In this document: positions 17,888 through 26,005 of the stretch, piece after piece | How the letters are laid out: every line of letters starts with the position of its first letter | Numbering within the stretch: position 1 is the first letter of the stretch | NCBI RefSeq assembly: GCF_000695255.1 | Contig: NZ_JMIB01000026.1 | Location: 62,001-126,000, forward strand | Length of the DNA stretch: 64,000 bases | DNA from: Photobacterium galatheae | GTDB lineage: Bacteria; Pseudomonadota; Gammaproteobacteria; Enterobacterales; Vibrionaceae | Reading direction: 5' to 3' | Translations under genes and position numbers: made by a program | Notes under the pieces: model-generated | The model's input: the letters and a program-made list of their open reading frames with translations, nothing else | Databases searched by the model: none | What the model was told of the DNA's origin: nothing

Positions 17888-18466
17888 ATGAAGCTGACTG
17901 TGCTGGATCAGGCATTGTTTGACCACTTGTATCGTGACATTCGAGAGTTTCGTACGACGTTTGATCTGGACATTGAGTGCCCGTCGACCCTGAATGAGCA
18001 AATGGATCAGCTGCATACTTCACTGGCAGTGGAAGAGCTGACCGAACTTGCGGAAGCTGATTCTCTGGTTGAACAGGCGGATGCCATTGTAGATTCAGTC
18101 TATGTCCTGATGGGACGCCTGGTTCATCTGGGACATGCGCAACTCGAAGATAACCTCGGTGTCAGTTATATGATTGATTTGCTGTTGCAAATTGCTCAGC
18201 GATTGAATATTGATTTTGTACCTTGTTGGGATGAGGTCCATGCCAGCAATATGAGCAAAGTCTGCCGGAATGAGCAGGAATTTTCTGAAACTCAGGCTTT
18301 CTATGCGCAGCAGGGTGTTGAAATCACTGGAAGTCAGAAAGGGGATTACATCATTGCGAAGTGTGCAAAAGATGTTGAGCTGGAAGATAAAGTGATTCGG
18401 AAGGGTAAAGTCTTGAAATCTGTATACTATCGCCCGGCTGATCTGGTGAAGATTGTAACTAACTAA
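17888..18466 (+). CDS. MazG/HisE-like nucleotide pyrophosphohydrolase domain protein
   Basis: This 192-residue protein belongs to the all-alpha NTP pyrophosphatase superfamily. The magnesium-binding pattern is visible as VEELTELAEADSLVEQADAI VDS (about residues 44-66), that is ExxE followed by ExxD. Members hydrolyse nucleoside triphosphates or phosphoribosyl-ATP to monophosphate and pyrophosphate. The C-terminal half (KGDYIIAKCAKDVELEDKVI and KGKVLKSVYYRPADL) resembles the tail of phosphoribosyl-ATP pyrophosphohydrolase-like proteins. GAGGAA eight bases upstream supports the start at 17888. The true substrate is unknown. Confidence 0.8.
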   Translation: MKLTVLDQALFDHLYRDIREFRTTFDLDIECPSTLNEQMDQLHTSLAVEELTELAEADSLVEQADAIVDSVYVLMGRLVHLGHAQLEDNLGVSYMIDLLLQIAQRLNIDFVPCWDEVHASNMSKVCRNEQEFSETQAFYAQQGVEITGSQKGDYIIAKCAKDVELEDKVIRKGKVLKSVYYRPADLVKIVTN

Positions 18467-18488
18467 TCACATTGTTTCATCATTTATT

Positions 18489-18512
18489 GATCCCTGCCAG
18501 AATGCAGGGATC
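18489..18512 (+). terminator. Hairpin after the pyrophosphohydrolase gene
   Basis: A perfect 9-bp stem GATCCCTGC / GCAGGGATC with loop CAGAAT lies 22 bases after the stop. The T-run is weak. Confidence 0.55.
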
Positions 18513-18585
18513 GTCTGAAAGACACCTGCTTGACAGACTTCGAACTGTCGACCAAACGCTTTACACTACCTTTTTAATCTAATGA

Positions 18586-19962
18586 ATGTTGCTTATGCTC
18601 CGACGAAATGCCGCTGATTCTCAGCACTCAGGCGCGCTGTCGCGACAGCTTTTCTCGATGACCTGGCCGATGATGTTCGGTGTCCTTTCCCTGATGAGTT
18701 TTCAGCTTGTCGACAGTGCCTTTATCGGCCAGTTGGGTGTTTTGCCTCTGGCAGCTCAGGGTTTCACTCTGCCAATGCAGATGATCATTATCGGCCTTCA
18801 GGTTGGATTGGGCATTGCAACCACAGCGGTCATTTCCCGCGTCCTTGGCAGTGGGGATGAAAGACGAGCCCGGCAATTGGGCGGTCTGGTGGTTCTGACC
18901 GGCGCTGTCATTGTGGCGGTGATTGGACTGTGTATCTGGTTGCTGCGCGGCCCGATCCTCTCATTGCTCAGTGCACCCAGTGAAGTCTGGCCATTAATTG
19001 ATGCCTACTGGCCCGCTTGGCTGATCAGCAGTTGGTTTGGTGCCATGGTGTATTTTGCCTACAGTCTGTGCCGCGCAAATGGGAATACGGTGTTGCCCGG
19101 TATCATGATGGTGGTGACCAGTGTACTGAATATGATTCTGGATCCCATTTTCATTTTTACTCTGGATATGGGGCTGGTCGGGGCTGCACTGGCAACGATC
19201 GTGGCGTTTGGCGTGGGGATGCTGGTGATGTTTCCGGCCGTGATTCGACGTCGTTGGATGACATTCAATTGGCACGGGTTGAAAATTCTCAGTTCTGTGA
19301 AAGAACTGATTCATATCATGGCACCTGCAATGCTCAGTCAGTTGATGCCGCCGCTGGCTTCAATGCTGGCGACAAAACTGGTGGCTGGTTTTGGGGCTGC
19401 TGCGGTTGCTGCCTGGGCGTTGGGTTCCAGACTTGAATTCTTTTCTATTGTTGTCGTTCTGGCGTTAACGATGTCACTGCCGCCGATGGTGGGCCGGTCT
19501 CTGGGCCGTCAGGACACCTCTGCCATTACCACACTGATCAAACTGGCCGTGAAGTTCGTGTTGATCTGGCAGTTGGGAATTGCGGCGATTCTTCTTGTTC
19601 TGTGTTTTTGGTTACCGACACTACTGAGCAGTGATCCTTCAGTCCGTGACATTCTGACGCTTCATCTTCAATGGGTTCCTGTAAGTCTGGGGCCTTTGGG
19701 CGTGTGCATGCTGATGGTTTCGGTCAGTAATGCGCTAGGCATGCCAATGCGTGCTCTGGTGATTTCTTGTCTGCGGCTGTTTGCCTGTTTTCTGCCACTG
19801 ATTTGGCTGGGGGCGTTGACTGGTGGTATTCAAGGTCTGTTTATTGGCGCAATGTTTGGTAATCTTGCCGCCGGTATTATGGCCTGGCTTTGCTTTCAGC
19901 AGGGGATGCACAGGGTGGTGGCGAAGTTCACTCCACGTGTGATGGCAGAATCAAACGGATAA
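18586..19962 (+). CDS. MATE family efflux transporter
   Basis: This 458-residue inner-membrane protein shows the 12-helix pattern of MATE (NorM/DinF-type) transporters, which export cationic drugs or metabolites in exchange for Na+ or H+. Family stretches include MTWPMMFGVLSLMSFQLVDS at residues 24-43, IGQLGVLPLAAQGFTLPMQM, VTSVLNMILDPIFIF and the second-half repeat APAMLSQLMPPLASMLATKL. Its substrate cannot be predicted. The next gene, an alpha/beta hydrolase, follows by 23 bases and a BASS transporter after that, so the three may be one transcription unit. Confidence 0.9.
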   Translation: MLLMLRRNAADSQHSGALSRQLFSMTWPMMFGVLSLMSFQLVDSAFIGQLGVLPLAAQGFTLPMQMIIIGLQVGLGIATTAVISRVLGSGDERRARQLGGLVVLTGAVIVAVIGLCIWLLRGPILSLLSAPSEVWPLIDAYWPAWLISSWFGAMVYFAYSLCRANGNTVLPGIMMVVTSVLNMILDPIFIFTLDMGLVGAALATIVAFGVGMLVMFPAVIRRRWMTFNWHGLKILSSVKELIHIMAPAMLSQLMPPLASMLATKLVAGFGAAAVAAWALGSRLEFFSIVVVLALTMSLPPMVGRSLGRQDTSAITTLIKLAVKFVLIWQLGIAAILLVLCFWLPTLLSSDPSVRDILTLHLQWVPVSLGPLGVCMLMVSVSNALGMPMRALVISCLRLFACFLPLIWLGALTGGIQGLFIGAMFGNLAAGIMAWLCFQQGMHRVVAKFTPRVMAESNG

Positions 19963-19985
19963 AACGAATCTAACCTGGAGTAATC

Positions 19986-20813
19986 ATGAGCGGTATTTTT
20001 CCGGCAAACAGACAGCGTTTTCAAGGGATCAGTTATCTGGATATCGGGCAAGGGCCGGTGCTGGTTTTAGGACATGCTTTTCTTTGGGACAGCGGAATGT
20101 GGGATCATCAGGTTGCGCGTCTCAGTCAGCATTTTCGTTGCATTGTACCGGACTTCTGGGGGCATGGAGCGTCAGAGCCAGCACCTGCGGCTAGTGCAAC
20201 ACTGGCTGACTATGCACAGGTTATGTGCGAACTGCTGGATCATTTAGAGATTGAAACGGTTGGTCTGATTGGTCATTCAATGGGGGGGAGTTGGGCCATT
20301 GAGTTTGCCGTTCAAGCACCAGCCAGAGTCAGGGCTTTGGTGCTGCTGGACAGTTTTGCCGGTCTGGAACCGGAAGTGGTGAATCTGAAATATCAGGCCA
20401 TGCTGCGTGAGGCTGAGGACAACCAGAGCTTTTCCCCAACATGCATTGACACCTTCACACCCTTGCAGTTTGGCCGCAATGCCGGGAGTTCACATCCTGA
20501 ACTGATCAAGGTGTTTCGCAGCAGACTGGCACATTGGCAGGGAGCGCAGGTGACAGCTATCACTCAGGCGGGACAAATGTGGTTTGGTCGCCGGGACAGT
20601 TTTGAGGATGCAGAAAAGTTGGCGTTGCCTTGCTTGCTGATGGTTGGGGCCGAAGATCGCATTCGTTCTGTTCTGGAATCTCACCTGATGCTTGACGGGA
20701 TCACGGGTAGCCAGCTTCAGGTAATTGCAGATGCCGGGCATTTGTGTCCGTTGGAACAGCCGGAAATCGTGACCGAAGGACTGTTGGCCTTCTGTCAGAA
20801 TGTCATGGAATAA
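19986..20813 (+). CDS. Alpha/beta hydrolase
   Basis: This 275-residue cytoplasmic hydrolase has the alpha/beta fold. Its oxyanion region is GHAFLWDSGMWDHQ near residues 28-41, the nucleophile elbow GHSMGG near 95-100 holds the catalytic Ser97, and the acid and histidine are likely in MVGAEDRI and DAGHLCPLEQPE near the C-terminus. It resembles esterases and haloperoxidase-like enzymes, and the substrate is unknown. CCTGGAG precedes the ATG. It lies between MATE and BASS transporters on the same strand. Confidence 0.87.
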   Translation: MSGIFPANRQRFQGISYLDIGQGPVLVLGHAFLWDSGMWDHQVARLSQHFRCIVPDFWGHGASEPAPAASATLADYAQVMCELLDHLEIETVGLIGHSMGGSWAIEFAVQAPARVRALVLLDSFAGLEPEVVNLKYQAMLREAEDNQSFSPTCIDTFTPLQFGRNAGSSHPELIKVFRSRLAHWQGAQVTAITQAGQMWFGRRDSFEDAEKLALPCLLMVGAEDRIRSVLESHLMLDGITGSQLQVIADAGHLCPLEQPEIVTEGLLAFCQNVME

Positions 20814-20837
20814 CAACGCCAGATCAAAGGACAAAAT

Positions 20838-21773
20838 ATGCTAGGGATGGTGATCAGGCTTTTTCCGCTTTGGGCCGTATTACTGTCGGGTTATGCCTTG
20901 GTATATCCGACTTTTTTTATTGAGATGAAAACGGCGATTGTGCCATTGCTGACGGTGATCATGCTGACCATGGGGCTGACCCTGAAACCGTCAGACTTTC
21001 TTGATGTGGCAAAGAAAAAGCGAGCAGTGAGTGTCGGCGTATTGCTTCAGTTTACGGTCATGCCGATGGTCGCCATTGTGGTCAGCCTGGCGTTTGGGTT
21101 TAACCCAGAGCAGACTGTTGGCATGGTGTTGGTGGGGAGTGTCGCTGGCGGTACTGCATCTAATGTGATCTGCTATCTCGCCAAAGGCGATGTTGCCCTG
21201 TCGATTTCCATGACCGCTATTTCAACCCTACTGGGTGTTTTTCTCACTCCTGTCTTGACCGGTGCTCTGGCTGGACTCAGTGTGGAAGTGCCCATGGCGG
21301 CGATGCTACTCAGTCTGGTGAAAATCGTGCTGTTGCCCGTTCTTGGAGGCGTTTTGCTGAATCGCTACGCCTCCAATGTCACCGCCAAACTTGCGCCTGT
21401 GCTTCCTTTATTGTCTGTCTTTGCCATTGTGGTGATTATTGCGATTGTCGTGGCACTGAATGCCGAAAGTCTGGTGCAAGTGGGAACGGTGATGGCACTG
21501 GCTGTTGTGCTTCACAATAGCATTGGCCTTGCCGCGGGTTATTTTGCCTGTCGCCTGTTGGGCTTTAATGAAACCATCAGCCGGACGATTGCAATTGAAG
21601 TGGGGCTTCAGAACTCTGGTCTTGCGACTGCATTAGCGATGAAGTTCTTTAGCCCGGTTGCGGCAATTCCAGGGACTTTATTCTCCATCTGGCACAATAT
21701 CTCCGGTTCACTGCTGGCGGCTTATTGGTCGAAAAGCAAACCGGGAAACGTAGCTGAGCAAATCGCGGGTTAA
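20838..21773 (+). CDS. Bile acid:sodium symporter (BASS) family transporter
   Basis: This 311-residue membrane protein has about ten hydrophobic segments and the SBF/BASS signatures: LTVIMLTMGLTLKPSDF near residues 38-54, GSVAGGTASNVICYLAKGDV near 97-116, and the second crossover motif EVGLQNSGLATALA near 256-269. These conserved polar residues bind sodium and the substrate, usually an organic anion such as pantoate, pyruvate or bile acids. It follows the hydrolase by 24 bases, with CAAAGGA before the start. Confidence 0.9.
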   Translation: MLGMVIRLFPLWAVLLSGYALVYPTFFIEMKTAIVPLLTVIMLTMGLTLKPSDFLDVAKKKRAVSVGVLLQFTVMPMVAIVVSLAFGFNPEQTVGMVLVGSVAGGTASNVICYLAKGDVALSISMTAISTLLGVFLTPVLTGALAGLSVEVPMAAMLLSLVKIVLLPVLGGVLLNRYASNVTAKLAPVLPLLSVFAIVVIIAIVVALNAESLVQVGTVMALAVVLHNSIGLAAGYFACRLLGFNETISRTIAIEVGLQNSGLATALAMKFFSPVAAIPGTLFSIWHNISGSLLAAYWSKSKPGNVAEQIAG

Positions 21774-22198
21774 CAAACGCGGATATCATGGATTCTGTAG
21801 TGAAAGGGCCGCATGAATCTTTCTGTTGTGCACTGGCTTTGTCAGTGCACTCGGTTTGCCAATCAACCGAGCAGTGGTATTCGATAACGAAAGATGAAGT
21901 AAATGCGACAAATATTTATCATCTATTTATCAACTTTTGCTCAGCTCTGATAGCTAAAATTCAAATCAGTTCAGTGATTCTTTTGGTTTGTTTATTCTGG
22001 GCTGTTTCTTCTGTTAAAGCTGGATGAAAAGTATCAGCGAAGTCTTATTTCATTTTCTGTTTCGCACCAATGTCTCACGAATAACGATCTGAAATCAATG
22101 ACGCATTGCTTTTCTGAAAGTTCATCTTTACTGTAAGTCCGTCGTTGTAAAAAATAAGTGTTTATCATTTCAAGCATGCCATAGAAAGGAGTTATTTT
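21774..22198. other. Intergenic stretch, 425 bases
   Basis: No convincing gene is visible here. A perfect 8-bp hairpin GTGCACTG / CAGTGCAC (21828-21850) lies 55 bases after the transporter stop and may mark its 3' end. The rest becomes AT-rich and leads to AGAAAGGAG in front of the next gene. Confidence 0.6.
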
Positions 22199-22894
22199 AT
22201 GGGCTTATACATTAAAGATTCTGCATTTACTTGCCCGCAAACTCGAATTTTAAAAGCCACGGAGTTCTATAAACCTTTCCCTACGAACGAAGATGTCGCA
22301 TTCAATCAAGATCAATTACTGCCCATTGGCTTACTGGCATATTCTCAAATAGACAAACAAAGCGACAACAAAGTTTTGATTGCACTGCCTGTCTCCATGG
22401 CAATATTCGATGGCGATGTTCCTTTTATGACTTACTCGCTTACTGAGTCTGGCTGGCAAGTTGATGCGCACGATGCAGAGCACATTGATGAAGACTTAGA
22501 AGATTTTGAAGACTATGGCGAATTTTATGAACGTGCTGCGGCATTCTATGCAAAGTATCAGCGCCTCTCTTTGTCGCTGGAAGAAGAGAGCGAAAGTGTA
22601 GAGTTGCTACAGATAGGCGGCCAACCGATCCTTGGCTGTAACTGGGACGCGTATTTATGGGATGAAGCGCGTGATGACGAAGACAAGTATTTTGATGCAC
22701 TAGATGAAGAAAGTGGTGCGAACTACGACGACTATATGTCACGGGAAATTGGCTTTTATGATGAAGAAAGCGAACTTGACTTTGTTTACCTCGGTACTTT
22801 CAGCTACACCACGTACGTTGATGGCGGCGGCGAGTGTATTTTGTTTTATAACGCGCAACATCAAAAAGTAATGGCTATTTCTGAGTTTTCTTAA
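22199..22894 (+). CDS. Hypothetical acidic protein, 231 residues
   Basis: I do not recognise this protein. It is soluble, with no signal peptide or membrane segment, and extremely acidic in two stretches: residues about 95-107 (HIDEDLEDFEDYG) and 157-173 (ARDDEDKYFDALDEESG). The start has AAAGGAG upstream and a strong terminator follows the stop. Its base composition is lower in GC than the preceding core genes, and it directly precedes the peptide-modification cluster, from which it is separated by about 500 bases. An immunity or DNA-mimic role would fit such acidity, but there is no direct evidence. Confidence 0.75.
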   Translation: MGLYIKDSAFTCPQTRILKATEFYKPFPTNEDVAFNQDQLLPIGLLAYSQIDKQSDNKVLIALPVSMAIFDGDVPFMTYSLTESGWQVDAHDAEHIDEDLEDFEDYGEFYERAAAFYAKYQRLSLSLEEESESVELLQIGGQPILGCNWDAYLWDEARDDEDKYFDALDEESGANYDDYMSREIGFYDEESELDFVYLGTFSYTTYVDGGGECILFYNAQHQKVMAISEFS

Positions 22895-22902
22895 TCAAAT
22901 AA

Positions 22903-22941
22903 AAAGCCAAAGTCCGAAAAACGACAGCGGATTTTGGCTTT
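22903..22941 (+). terminator. Strong intrinsic terminator after the acidic protein gene
   Basis: A 14-bp stem AAAGCCAAAGTCCG / CGGATTTTGGCTTT (one G-U pair) with an 11-base loop starts 9 bases after the stop. The 450 bases that follow hold no gene before the peptide precursor. Confidence 0.8.
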
Positions 22942-23281
22942 GACAAAATTTCGAGCAATCGAGAGAGTTCTAATTGCTTTCCTAAGGTTTCAAACAGGCC
23001 AAATCTTCCTTTCTTTCATTTCCACTTCTTTCTCACATTCATGGTGTGAAATCGTTTTTTTCACAGATGACGGCCTTCTTTTGGTTCTGTATGAGCATCT
23101 AAATTAGGGCTTCTCAGTCATGATGAGAGTACGGTGAAACCAAGTTTTTCCGAATTATTCCTGATAAAAATCAATCAACTGATGAAGTGGTTCAGGGCTA
23201 TTCTCGTGATGCGACCTTGAGAGGCTCACAAGTCAGAGAGCCCACAAGTAAAATCAATTGCATATGATTATCTATGAGATC

Positions 23282-23302
23282 TGTTTCACTATTTATGAAA
23301 CA
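23282..23302. promoter_or_regulatory. Inverted repeat TGTTTCA-N7-TGAAACA upstream of the peptide cluster
   Basis: Perfect 7-base arms with a 7-base spacer have the geometry of a dimeric-regulator operator. A further GTTTCA half-site occurs at 23312-23317. It lies about 100 bases before the precursor start. No regulator gene is found inside the cluster. Confidence 0.5.
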
Positions 23303-23325
23303 CAACCTGTAGTTTCATTCTTTCC

Positions 23326-23354
23326 TTGACTAGGGTCAATGTGGTTGAAGTCAA
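23326..23354. promoter_or_regulatory. Paired TTGA/TCAA palindromes and possible -35 element
   Basis: TTGAC-TAGG-GTCAA (23326-23339) and TTGA-AG-TCAA (23345-23354) are two palindromes whose centres are 17 bases apart. TTGACT at 23326 matches a -35 hexamer and TTGAAG at 23345 is a weaker one, but no convincing -10 is seen. The site lies 45-70 bases before the precursor gene, so it is probably the cluster's promoter/operator. Confidence 0.4.
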
Positions 23355-23398
23355 ACCAATTGCTGTCTTAACTTAAATTCATTGTTGAGGAAAATAGC

Positions 23399-23545
23399 AT
23401 GGAAATCAGAAACAAAGCGTCAGAGGCTAAGAAAGAAGAGCAGGTTCAGCTGAAAGACTTAGATATTGAGGTTGTTGAGTCAACTGAGTTACCAGTAAAT
23501 ATGATGCGGCCTATCCGCCATATTCGCAGTAATCATATGGAATGA
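23399..23545 (+). CDS. Candidate RiPP precursor peptide, 48 residues
   Basis: This short gene has GAGG upstream of its ATG and encodes a charged leader (MEIRNKASEAKKEEQVQ, then LKDLDIEVVESTELPVN) and a C-terminal segment MMRPIRHIRSNHME that looks like a core. The leader phrase LKDLDIEVVE has the alternating hydrophobic pattern often bound by RiPP recognition winged helices. In the core, Arg37, Arg40 and Arg43 are spaced every third residue (RPIRHIR), with Pro38, His41, Asn45 and His46 nearby. An arginase-family protein, a prolyl-hydroxylase-type enzyme and JmjC oxygenases lie downstream, so these residues are plausible modification sites. It is separated from the enzymes by an attenuator-like hairpin, as is usual for peptides needed in excess. 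There is no Cys, Ser/Thr-rich or Gly-Gly core. Confidence 0.8.
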   Translation: MEIRNKASEAKKEEQVQLKDLDIEVVESTELPVNMMRPIRHIRSNHME

Positions 23546-23554
23546 TAAACATTG

Positions 23555-23581
23555 GCCGGTACTTTTGAGTATCGGCTTTTT
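23555..23581 (+). terminator. Attenuator-like hairpin between precursor and enzyme genes
   Basis: An 8-bp stem GCCGGTAC / GTATCGGC (one G-U pair) with loop TTTTGA is followed by TTTTT. It lies 10 bases after the precursor stop and 24 bases before the first oxygenase. Partial termination would give many precursor transcripts per enzyme transcript. Confidence 0.75.
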
Positions 23582-23604
23582 GTTGTGAATATCAGGAGGA
23601 AGCT

Positions 23605-24873
23605 ATGTCTTCAATCTCAACATTCATCAATATAAAAGAAAACTGTGTCTCTGATCTTGTCGAACATATTGTTGAGCATGAAGAAGTTTATACGCATCGG
23701 AGATATCAGCCAGAGGAAAACCCAATCTTCATGGAACCTAAGTTAATTCGTGCTTCATTTGACGCTGAGCGTTTCAATGAAAATGTGATTTTCGAATTAA
23801 TGAGAAGAATTTCTAAAGATGCAGAGAAAGCAATGTCATCTTTATTTCGTGTTTATATCGAAGGTAAATTGAGCCCAAAAGATGAGCATGAGTTTATATT
23901 TAGTTCCAGAAATGAATGTGAGTCGATTGAGGCATATTTTCTAAGGTTAGCTGGAAATAGAAAGTTTGGTGTGATTATTAATGGTGCGGAGCAATGGTCT
24001 GATGAATTAAGCCGGTTTGCTCAACAAACATTTTCTCCTGTGATTCATAAAATGGGATATGACTGTTCAACTATTGAAGTCACACTATTTATTGGTAATT
24101 ACGGGTATACACCTTTTGGGATTCATGTTGATGACCCTTATACCCAAGTGGTACATTTTCATCTAGGCCCATCAAATAAATCACTGACCTTATTTGAACC
24201 CAAGTTATTCCATCAGTTCAATGGTCCAAGCAAGAATTGCTATGATCCAGATGCAATGATTGAAATGGGGAATACATTCAATATTCAGCCGGGTGATATT
24301 TTTGTACTGCCACCTCATTATTATCATGTCGGAAATACGGAGTCATTTTCGATTGGGATCGCAATTGCCATATCAAAATACCCTAAAAGTCATGTGACAA
24401 AAAATGTGATGAGAACGGCCATCACAGAAAAAATCTATGATAAACCAATTAGCGATGCAATATCCTCAGATGAATTTGAATGCTTGAGTTTTTCAGAGTG
24501 GCTTTCATTTCATTATGAAAAGTATTGTTTCATTCAAAAAAGCCGAGGTGGGCTGAGATACGCATATCAAGCAGACCGAAGCGAAGAGATCAATCATGAC
24601 ACTATCCTGGAGATGGATAAGGATTTCAGAGTCTTACTGCATGAGAAAAAGGACAATCTTTTTGTCTTTGCAAGAGGGAATCATATCAAGGTCAGAAATC
24701 ATCCGGCAGTGAAACAACTCTTTCAGATACTTCATGAAATTTCAACACCATTTACGATTCATCATTTAAATGAGTGTGTGCTTGATCAAATCAGTCAGTC
24801 TGATATTCAATATTTTATTGATTTGCTGTACTCATTTGGTGTTATTCACCTAAGGGAAAGCCATGAATATTAG
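23605..24873 (+). CDS. Cupin/JmjC-type Fe(II)-dependent oxygenase with C-terminal winged-helix-like tail (A)
   Basis: This 422-residue protein is the first enzyme of the cluster. A double-stranded beta-helix core is marked by FIGNYGYTPFGIHVDD, where His174 and Asp176 form the HxD metal motif, and by FVLPPHYYHVG, where His241 is the likely distal ligand. A conserved FHLGPSNK follows the HxD, and its Lys192 could bind 2-oxoglutarate. This order matches JmjC/Cupin_4 peptide or protein hydroxylases. After about residue 330 comes a separate domain (FVFARGNHIKVRNHPAVKQL, then ILHEISTPFTIHHL and DLLYSFGVIHL) whose strand-helix-helix pattern resembles PqqD-like or winged-helix peptide-binding domains. 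It is clearly related to the next gene, overlaps it by 11 bases, and is preceded by CAGGAGG. Probable role: hydroxylation of the precursor. Confidence 0.82.
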   Translation: MSSISTFINIKENCVSDLVEHIVEHEEVYTHRRYQPEENPIFMEPKLIRASFDAERFNENVIFELMRRISKDAEKAMSSLFRVYIEGKLSPKDEHEFIFSSRNECESIEAYFLRLAGNRKFGVIINGAEQWSDELSRFAQQTFSPVIHKMGYDCSTIEVTLFIGNYGYTPFGIHVDDPYTQVVHFHLGPSNKSLTLFEPKLFHQFNGPSKNCYDPDAMIEMGNTFNIQPGDIFVLPPHYYHVGNTESFSIGIAIAISKYPKSHVTKNVMRTAITEKIYDKPISDAISSDEFECLSFSEWLSFHYEKYCFIQKSRGGLRYAYQADRSEEINHDTILEMDKDFRVLLHEKKDNLFVFARGNHIKVRNHPAVKQLFQILHEISTPFTIHHLNECVLDQISQSDIQYFIDLLYSFGVIHLRESHEY

Positions 24874-26005
24874 AGAGAATGCTATTCAGGAACTCATGGC
24901 ATTCAGCCAGGAACTGAAGAAATTTTGTGTCATTCAAAATGCAATCACGAATCATGAAGACGTTTTTTTTCAATTGAAGCAGGTTTTTACAACATTCAGC
25001 GAGTCAAATATTCCACGTGCAAGAGTGTGGATCGACGGTGGGCAAAGATATACGGCTGCGGATGATCTGGTTTCAAAATCAATCTCGCAAATTGCCAACT
25101 TAGAATTGTTTTTGAAAGAGACGCTTTCTTCTGAAAAATTTTGTATCACACTGAATGGTTTAAGTAGTTACTCAGAAGTGCTCTCTTCAGCGATTGTTGC
25201 GCATATTTTACATCCCATTTTTGCACAAGCCGGAAAAACACCCAATTGTGGTACAGATGTCTACTCATTTATTGGGAACTATGGTTTTACACCGTTTGGC
25301 GTCCATGATGACCAGGATCATTCGCTACTTTTCCATGTCGGCCCAGAGCCGAAGATTGCCTATATATGGGAGAGAGAGCAATATGAGTCAATCACAGGTG
25401 GCACCCTGGCGTCGACCGATTATGAAGCATTGCTCTCGCATGCGAATGTGATCACCCTATATCCGGGAGATTTACTATTTATCCCAAAGGGAGATTTTCA
25501 TATTTTTGAAACAAAAGGATTTTCTGTCACGTTAGGGGTTACGATTTATCCAGACGATCTGCTGCTTGAATCGACGCAAGGGCTCAGATTAATGGCGGGT
25601 CAGTTGACAGATCAAGATCAAATCATGAATACAGCCCTGACCTTGAATGAGTTAGTGCAGTTACGTCGTTTAGCTGTTCTCAGTAACGGAAGTATTATTT
25701 ATCCGCCCATGATGAAACGCGCTGATGATCGTCTGACGCTTGCTTTGAATCCATCCATTTCAGCGAAAACAATATACCCTGTGTATGCGATGAAAATTGG
25801 TGATCGTGAAGCATTGATCGTTCGAATGAGAGTGATTTGGTCAAAATCGACAGGATTGATGAGTCAGATTTCAGAACGAATCAATGCTGCAAACAGCCAA
25901 CCTCTCAGGGAATTTCTAGTGCCATTTGAAGGTGACAATTTAAAGAAAATTGTTGTCTCTTTACTGAATCGAGTTCACCAGATGGGAGGGATCAGTGTTG
26001 AGTAA
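24863..26005 (+). CDS. Cupin/JmjC-type Fe(II)-dependent oxygenase (B), paralogue of A
   Basis: This 380-residue protein shares its layout with the preceding gene. FIGNYGFTPFGVHDDQD carries the HxD motif (His148, Asp150), FHVGPEPK corresponds to FHLGPSNK of the paralogue (Lys164), and FIPKGDFHIFETKGFS gives the distal His213. The C-terminal 70 residues again look like a small winged-helix-type domain ending in LLNRVHQMGGISVE. Gene duplication followed by divergence suggests that the two act on different residues of the same peptide, or as a heterodimer. It overlaps both neighbours by 11 bases, implying translational coupling. The assignment as a 2-oxoglutarate oxygenase follows from motif order, not from close similarity to a characterised enzyme. 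Confidence 0.8.
   Translation: MNIRENAIQELMAFSQELKKFCVIQNAITNHEDVFFQLKQVFTTFSESNIPRARVWIDGGQRYTAADDLVSKSISQIANLELFLKETLSSEKFCITLNGLSSYSEVLSSAIVAHILHPIFAQAGKTPNCGTDVYSFIGNYGFTPFGVHDDQDHSLLFHVGPEPKIAYIWEREQYESITGGTLASTDYEALLSHANVITLYPGDLLFIPKGDFHIFETKGFSVTLGVTIYPDDLLLESTQGLRLMAGQLTDQDQIMNTALTLNELVQLRRLAVLSNGSIIYPPMMKRADDRLTLALNPSISAKTIYPVYAMKIGDREALIVRMRVIWSKSTGLMSQISERINAANSQPLREFLVPFEGDNLKKIVVSLLNRVHQMGGISVE

Noticed and set aside
21788-22027. Open frame of 79 codons after the BASS transporter
   Set aside because: Composition is not protein-like, there is no ribosome-binding site, and it contains a hairpin probably belonging to the transporter's 3' end.
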